64,000 nt of DNA, taken from NCBI GenBank assembly GCA_028095005.1, contig CM051460.1, positions 149,787,461-149,851,460 of the forward strand, read 5' to 3'. Made by a program: the position numbers and the translations under genes. Source of the DNA: Rhynchospora pubera. Its lineage: Eukaryota; Streptophyta; Magnoliopsida; Poales; Cyperaceae. A model generated the notes under the pieces. It was not told the DNA's origin. It made no database searches and worked only from the letters and a program-made list of their open reading frames with translations. Position 1 is the stretch's first letter. The number at the start of each line of letters is the position of its first letter. Positions 59,225 through 64,000 of this stretch are shown here, piece after piece.

Positions 59225-59436
59225 GTTGTACATATTTTTTGTGCGCCTTTATTTGCGACGCTTCAATTAATACGGATGTACGCAACTGCTAGGGTCCGAT
59301 TAGAATGATTTTTTTTTTTAATGCAACATCTCATTTGATTAAAAATTCTTTGATTGAAATAAACGAATTATATTTTATTTAATCAGAATTTTTTTGTTAT
59401 TAGATCCAACAAAATTTGGAGAAAATCAATCTAATT
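59225..59436. other. AT-rich spacer between elements
   Basis: No gene or repeat was recognised. It lies between the hAT-like element and the 59437 MITE. Confidence 0.4.
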
Positions 59437-59618
59437 CAAGGTTTTAAAATGCGATTTGTGCGGTTTAGAGGTTGGGTGGTGATTTAGAGTTTATCGGTGA
59501 TAAAATGGCAATAAAACAGATAAAACGGTGATATAGCAGATAAAACGGTTGTGCGGAGTGAAAAAAATGTAGATAAAACGGCGATAAAACAGAAAAAATA
59601 AAGTTTTGTAAAAGTTTG
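59437..59618. mobile_element. 182-bp MITE, family D, copy 2 (8-bp TSD)
   Basis: The ends CAAGGTTTTAAAATGCG and the complement of CAAACTTTTACAAAAC carry a perfect 8-bp TSD, atctaatt, at 59429-59436 and 59619-59626. The interior holds gttgggtggtgatttag and gataaaacgg repeats, which are the inverse of the 28459 copy. Confidence 0.85.
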
Positions 59619-60551
59619 ATCTAATTATAAAATGAAATTCTGTATGAAAACTATTTTGATCGAAGCGCTAGTTTAATTACATGGTTTTGTGATAAAATCA
59701 GGTAAATAAATCCCAAACCCAATCTACATATTTGTCCCTTTAATTATTTTACCACTTGGAGTAAGCAATGTTTCTCTAGTAGGAGATTTAGGAGAATCAA
59801 GTATGGAGAATGAAGACGGAGAACAAAAATAATAAAAATTGAGGGTCGAGAAATAATTATATTAATTTTTTAAATTCAAAATAATAGAAAATAAAAATAT
59901 GAAATTTGATCTCCAAATTTATTGTAGAGAACAAATCAAGCATATTCAATTGGCATCTCGAAATTTGAAATCTAATCCAATCTTGTTTAATGAGCTTAAA
60001 TGTTAAACGTGTTCGACTTACCGTTACTCCTTAAAATATATATATTTTTGTCATGTATACGGGATTGAGTCCGGCATTGTGTTAATGCCCACTGTACATG
60101 ACAGCGGGCGAATTAAAAGAGCAACTCGGAAAATAGTCCCTCAATCATCTTTTGAACTGAAATAGTCCAACTCAAACAACATATTATAATAGAATGGAGT
60201 CAATTATACGACGATGCAGCTAAAAATGGATGGTTTTAATAATATACATTTATTGGTCGAGTCAAATCAAATTATACCAGAATTAAGGACAACATCAAAC
60301 ATAGCTGTTTTTTAAGATATACTAAAAAAAAAAAAAATCTAATTTTGATGTTGTGTACTTAGTCCTGGACCTCCTGGTATAATTTGATTTGACACGTCCT
60401 GTAAATTACGCATAGACCAAACTTGGCTAGTTCGGAAGTTCTTAGTTTTTACTTTTTCTATCAATACATTTCTTTTTTTGTGAGAATTCCAAAATTCTTT
60501 TAACATTCGACCACTTGCATTGCTTTTGCCGTATAAACACTACTTTACTGC
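59619..60551. other. AT-rich intergenic DNA with a decayed half element
   Basis: At about 59780-59990 a worn one-armed relative of family A can be seen (aaatttgatctcc, then ctcgaaatttgaaatc). No gene is visible. Confidence 0.35.
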
Positions 60552-61071
60552 GGGGTCGTTTGGACTGCAAAAGAATATAAAGAATAGTTTCTTTCTAGAC
60601 ATCCAAACAAGTTAGGAATAGTTTCTTTCTAGGAATAACATCTTCTAACAATTATATATACATAATTTCAACAAAATTAGCTAAATACTAATAACTAAAT
60701 GAAATTTTATGTGCTCTTTAATTAGTACTTTATTTAATATTAAAATAATATTTTTTAATAATTTATTTAAATTAATATCAATTTTGCTTATTCCTAACTC
60801 ACCATCCAAACAACATTTCTTATTTCCGGAATAACATCTTCCCACTCTTCCCAAAGGCTTCGTTTGGATGAGCCCTAGGAATTAGGGAATAAGGGAGTAA
60901 ATTTATTATAAACAATCCAAACTCTTCGTAAAGTTACACACTTTCCAATACTTCTTTCCTTATTTCTCATATTCCCACACCATCCAAACGGAGCCAAAGT
61001 TACACACTTCCCAATATTTTTTTCTTAAAATCATTATTCCTTCCTTATTTCCATACCATCCAAACGACCCC
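60552..61071. mobile_element. Larger family B-like element with nested copy
   Basis: The ends GGGGTCGTTTGGA and the complement of GGGGTCGTTTGGATGG are inverted repeats. The right half holds the family core ttacacacttcccaatat. A complete smaller family B element lies inside it at 60856-60995. The string gaatagtttctttctag is duplicated near 60576 and 60612. A clear TSD was not found. Confidence 0.65.
60856..60995. mobile_element. Short MITE, family B, nested
   Basis: The ends are GGCTTCGTTTGGAT and atccaaacggagcc, with a 3-bp duplication aaa (60853-60855 and 60996-60998). It contains the shared core aactcttcgtaaagttacac. Confidence 0.8.
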
Positions 61072-62061
61072 GCTATATATACGAATTTTATCTCCATATT
61101 TTTAACGGTTATTTCAATGTTTTAATATTTTTTATTATATGTTTTAATAATTAATAATAATAGAATTGTAGAAACATGACCAGTAAACTTGTCCATCTAA
61201 TGTATGTACAAAATATTATTAAGGAACATGATATATTGCAATAAAACATCTATCTTAGGATATTATAATAAATATTAGTATTAACGATATTATTAAGGAA
61301 ATATTCGATCAACACATATGCGGTATATTAATAATTAATTTGCACCGGAATATGAAAATACGTTACTTCTCTTTTAATAGCATGAATGATTTCAGGATTC
61401 TACTGCAGAGGCTGGTTCATTGTTTTCAGATGAATAACATTGCCTCGTATAACTCTAGAAAATAAGTAAAGTGTAAAATCAAGAAACAAATACAACAGAG
61501 AACCAAATTACAGGAAAATGTAATTTACTTTCATAATTTAATATTAAATCAATTATATTTAATAATTAAATAAATAAATAATATATGCATTCATGTCCAA
61601 TCAAGTAAATATTGTTGTTGTTATTAAATATTATTATTATAGTTTTGATAATTTTAGAGAATAATACTTACAAAATTTTTCCATTGCCGTAATGTCGTCC
61701 TTCATGAAAGATATTAAATGGTGCAACTAATGGGTATCCAGAAAAATTCAAGGGACCCTGTAATGACTTCAAATTTGTTTTCAAGATAAAAGATAATATG
61801 CGTTTCATTACGCAATAAGCTATATAGTATATACCCCTTAAAGCTATATGCGCAGATACTCCTAATTCGTGGACTGAAGTCTACAATTACTAATCTCGTA
61901 AAATTTCCTAAACAAGACCCTATTTATCAACAAAAACGTCTGAACTTTTTTTGGGACAATCGCAACTATTTTTCTCTCTACAAAGTTGAATATAATAAAT
62001 ATATTTAAAAATTGCAATCTTTATATTATAATATATTTTTTTTCTTATTAAATTATGTGAG
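61072..62061. other. AT-rich intergenic DNA
   Basis: About 1 kb with no gene or element recognised. Confidence 0.4.
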
Positions 62062-62070
62062 GTAAATTAA

Positions 62071-62468
62071 GAGGTTAACTAAAATCAGACACGACTGACG
62101 GATGGACCTGACAGTCAAGATTATATCACAATTTTTGAGGTTCTAATGGCTAATCAGAATAGTTCAATATGTTCTTCATATTGAAATCTCATTGGAGACA
62201 AAATTTTATATTTTTTCTGATTTTTTACTATTTTTTTGAGAATTTAAAAAATTGTTGTTATTGAAGAGTCCATAATTGTTTAGATTAAGAATTATGTAAA
62301 ATACCAAAAAATACAAAAAAATTCAGAAAAATGTAAAATTTGATCTCCAACAATATTTTAATATGAAGAACATAGTGAAAGATTCAGATCGACTGTTAAA
62401 AACACAAAAATTAAAATTTAATCACAGTTGGACTCAAATGTCAGTCGCGACTGATTTTAGTCAACCTC
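62071..62468. mobile_element. Foldback MITE, family A (Mutator-like)
   Basis: A perfect 9-bp TSD, gtaaattaa, lies at 62062-62070 and 62469-62477. The ends GAGGTTAACTAAAATCAG and the complement of GAGGTTGACTAAAATCAG match those of the 4726 copy closely. It has long complementary arms and no ORF. Confidence 0.9.
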
Positions 62469-62477
62469 GTAAATTAA

Positions 62478-64000
62478 ACTCGAGAAGAATTGTCTAGAAA
62501 CTACTAATAAGATTGTCTTACTATTAGGGTGGGTATCCCCTTTGTTTGGTGGCAAAGTCGTCTTGAATTTGACCGGCTGCCTGTGTTATTTCCCCGGTAA
62601 TGTAAAAAAAAATCGCCAATCGCCACGAATCAATTCTCTATTTATAATTAACAAGTTAACAAAATAAAAAGGTTTGTTATTCAACAACGGTACAAATTAT
62701 ATATAATTCCTAGAAAATTAACAAGCGTCTTGATCTCATTACGATTATAAGAAAATTGCGAGGTTCTTGGATCGAACTGCAGCTAATGATGCTTTTTATA
62801 GATATGTTTCGTGTGTTTATCCAGTATGTAGTTTAAAAGGTTTTAAGTGAACAATAGAGCATTAAGTAGTATTGTTTCAAATATATAGAAAAAGAAAAAG
62901 AACATGTATAAAATTTGAATTACAACTCGATGTAGGACAAACTTCTATTTTCTCAATCTAATGCACGATCAGCGGAGTAGAAAGTCGAGGAGAAAGAAAG
63001 ACATAAATTGATTTAGCTCGAGTCTCGAGAGAACACAAAACTGCACGAGAAAATTTATTTCGCCTTACTAATTTTATGGTTAAATTTTTAGATTTCATTT
63101 TTTCTAAAGATGCCAATAATAAGAAGCAACATTGGCTGCAGCTCGATCTTGAAACCTCATTGCATTTGCAATAAGATTAAAATGCTTGTTAATTTTTGTT
63201 AAATTTATTTATAATTTTCACTTTTCTTAAATAACAAACTTTTTTTTTAAATCACTTAACATAGTGCCAGAACTTTAAGTTGACTTTCGCAAAACATAAA
63301 TGCAGATCCTGGTAAAATATCAATAGCAAATCAACAATAAAAAACACCCAAATTTTATAAAGAAAATACATGGACAAGGAAATAAAAAAACCAAATAAAG
63401 ACAACATAATATTAAATTCAAACGCTTCATCCAAAATATCATAAGACGATGATTAATGGGTCTCAAGCTAACGCTTCGTCCAATTGTCGTAAGCGATATG
63501 GAAAGATTAACAGAGAAGAAGTCGGATAGGGTACTTTTGTCCAATTTATATTAAATTAATTTTCATGATTAAAAAATCAGTTAAGATACAAAGAAGGGTA
63601 AAAATATAATTAGAAGAATAAATATTAAATATAATGCAGGTATACTTTCATTTAGATACGTTAAAGGAGTATGAAACCGATTATCCTTATGCCGCCGACA
63701 ACTGCAAATGTTTGTTTGACAGATTTATATCTCTGCAGATAGGTATTGAACTTCAGCTAAAGCTATGGGCCTATGGCCCATCAATGAGGTTAATTATTTG
63801 TCATTGTAACCATAGCCCATAGGACTTGCAAAAATAGTTCTGGTGTGTTTGGATGGTTAACGAACAATGGGACTAACAAAGGCCACAAACAGGCTCACAA
63901 ACAAAATCAGTTCGTGAAAAAAAAAAAACTAGAAATAAGGGAAGAAGTTAATGAACAGCCCAGTTCGTGAGTTGTTTGGTTCATGCGAACTACGCTGTTC
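62478..64000. other. AT-rich intergenic DNA to window end
   Basis: No gene was supported. From about 63845 the sequence gtgtttggatggttaacgaac suggests the start of another GTTTGGAT-ended element that runs off the window. Confidence 0.35.

Noticed and set aside
59780..59990. Sixth family A foldback element
   Set aside because: Only one arm can be seen and no ends or TSD can be placed.

Overview
The window is nuclear DNA from a flowering plant. The genes have spliced exons, plant-only families are present (a chloroplast BASS transporter, a CAD1-type MACPF protein, the importin SAD2), and AT-rich intergenic DNA carries plant transposon types. The sequence does not let me name the genus. No tRNA, rRNA or CRISPR array was found.

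Only three host genes can be supported, all on the minus strand, and each was rebuilt exon by exon with consistent reading phase: a BASS3-like plastid sodium/metabolite cotransporter (1484-4278, 5 exons, 422 aa); a MACPF-domain protein (8812-18739, 7 exons, 617 aa); and a SAD2/IPO8-type importin beta (39291-49489, 21 exons, 1035 aa). They show no functional link. The rest of the window is transposon-dominated intergenic DNA.

Retroelements: the second MACPF intron carries a full-length Ty1/copia element (12706-17822) in antisense orientation, with LTRs that look identical by eye, a 5-bp target-site duplication (TSD) and one in-frame stop in the polyprotein. There is a 5'-truncated L1-type LINE (26144-27052), an RTE-like LINE tail inside the importin gene (about 45695-45946), and a graded set of tiny poly(A) insertions with clear TSDs (176, 58, 18-19 and 16 bp).

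DNA elements: the strongest pattern in the window is a set of at least ten non-autonomous, mostly foldback elements whose 9-10 bp TSDs can be read directly (4726, 6805, 29672, 32357, 49707, 52982, 54198, 58159, 58426 and 62071). This is the Mutator signature. They fall into several unrelated sequence families and no transposase is present. A second family (ends near GGGTGCGTTTGGAT, 3-bp TSDs) has at least seven complete copies, and a third (about 182 bp, 8-bp TSDs) has two. At 58111-59216 three elements are nested one inside another, each with its own TSD.

No coding gene could be supported from 18740 to 39290 or from 49490 to the right end, apart from the transposon remnants.
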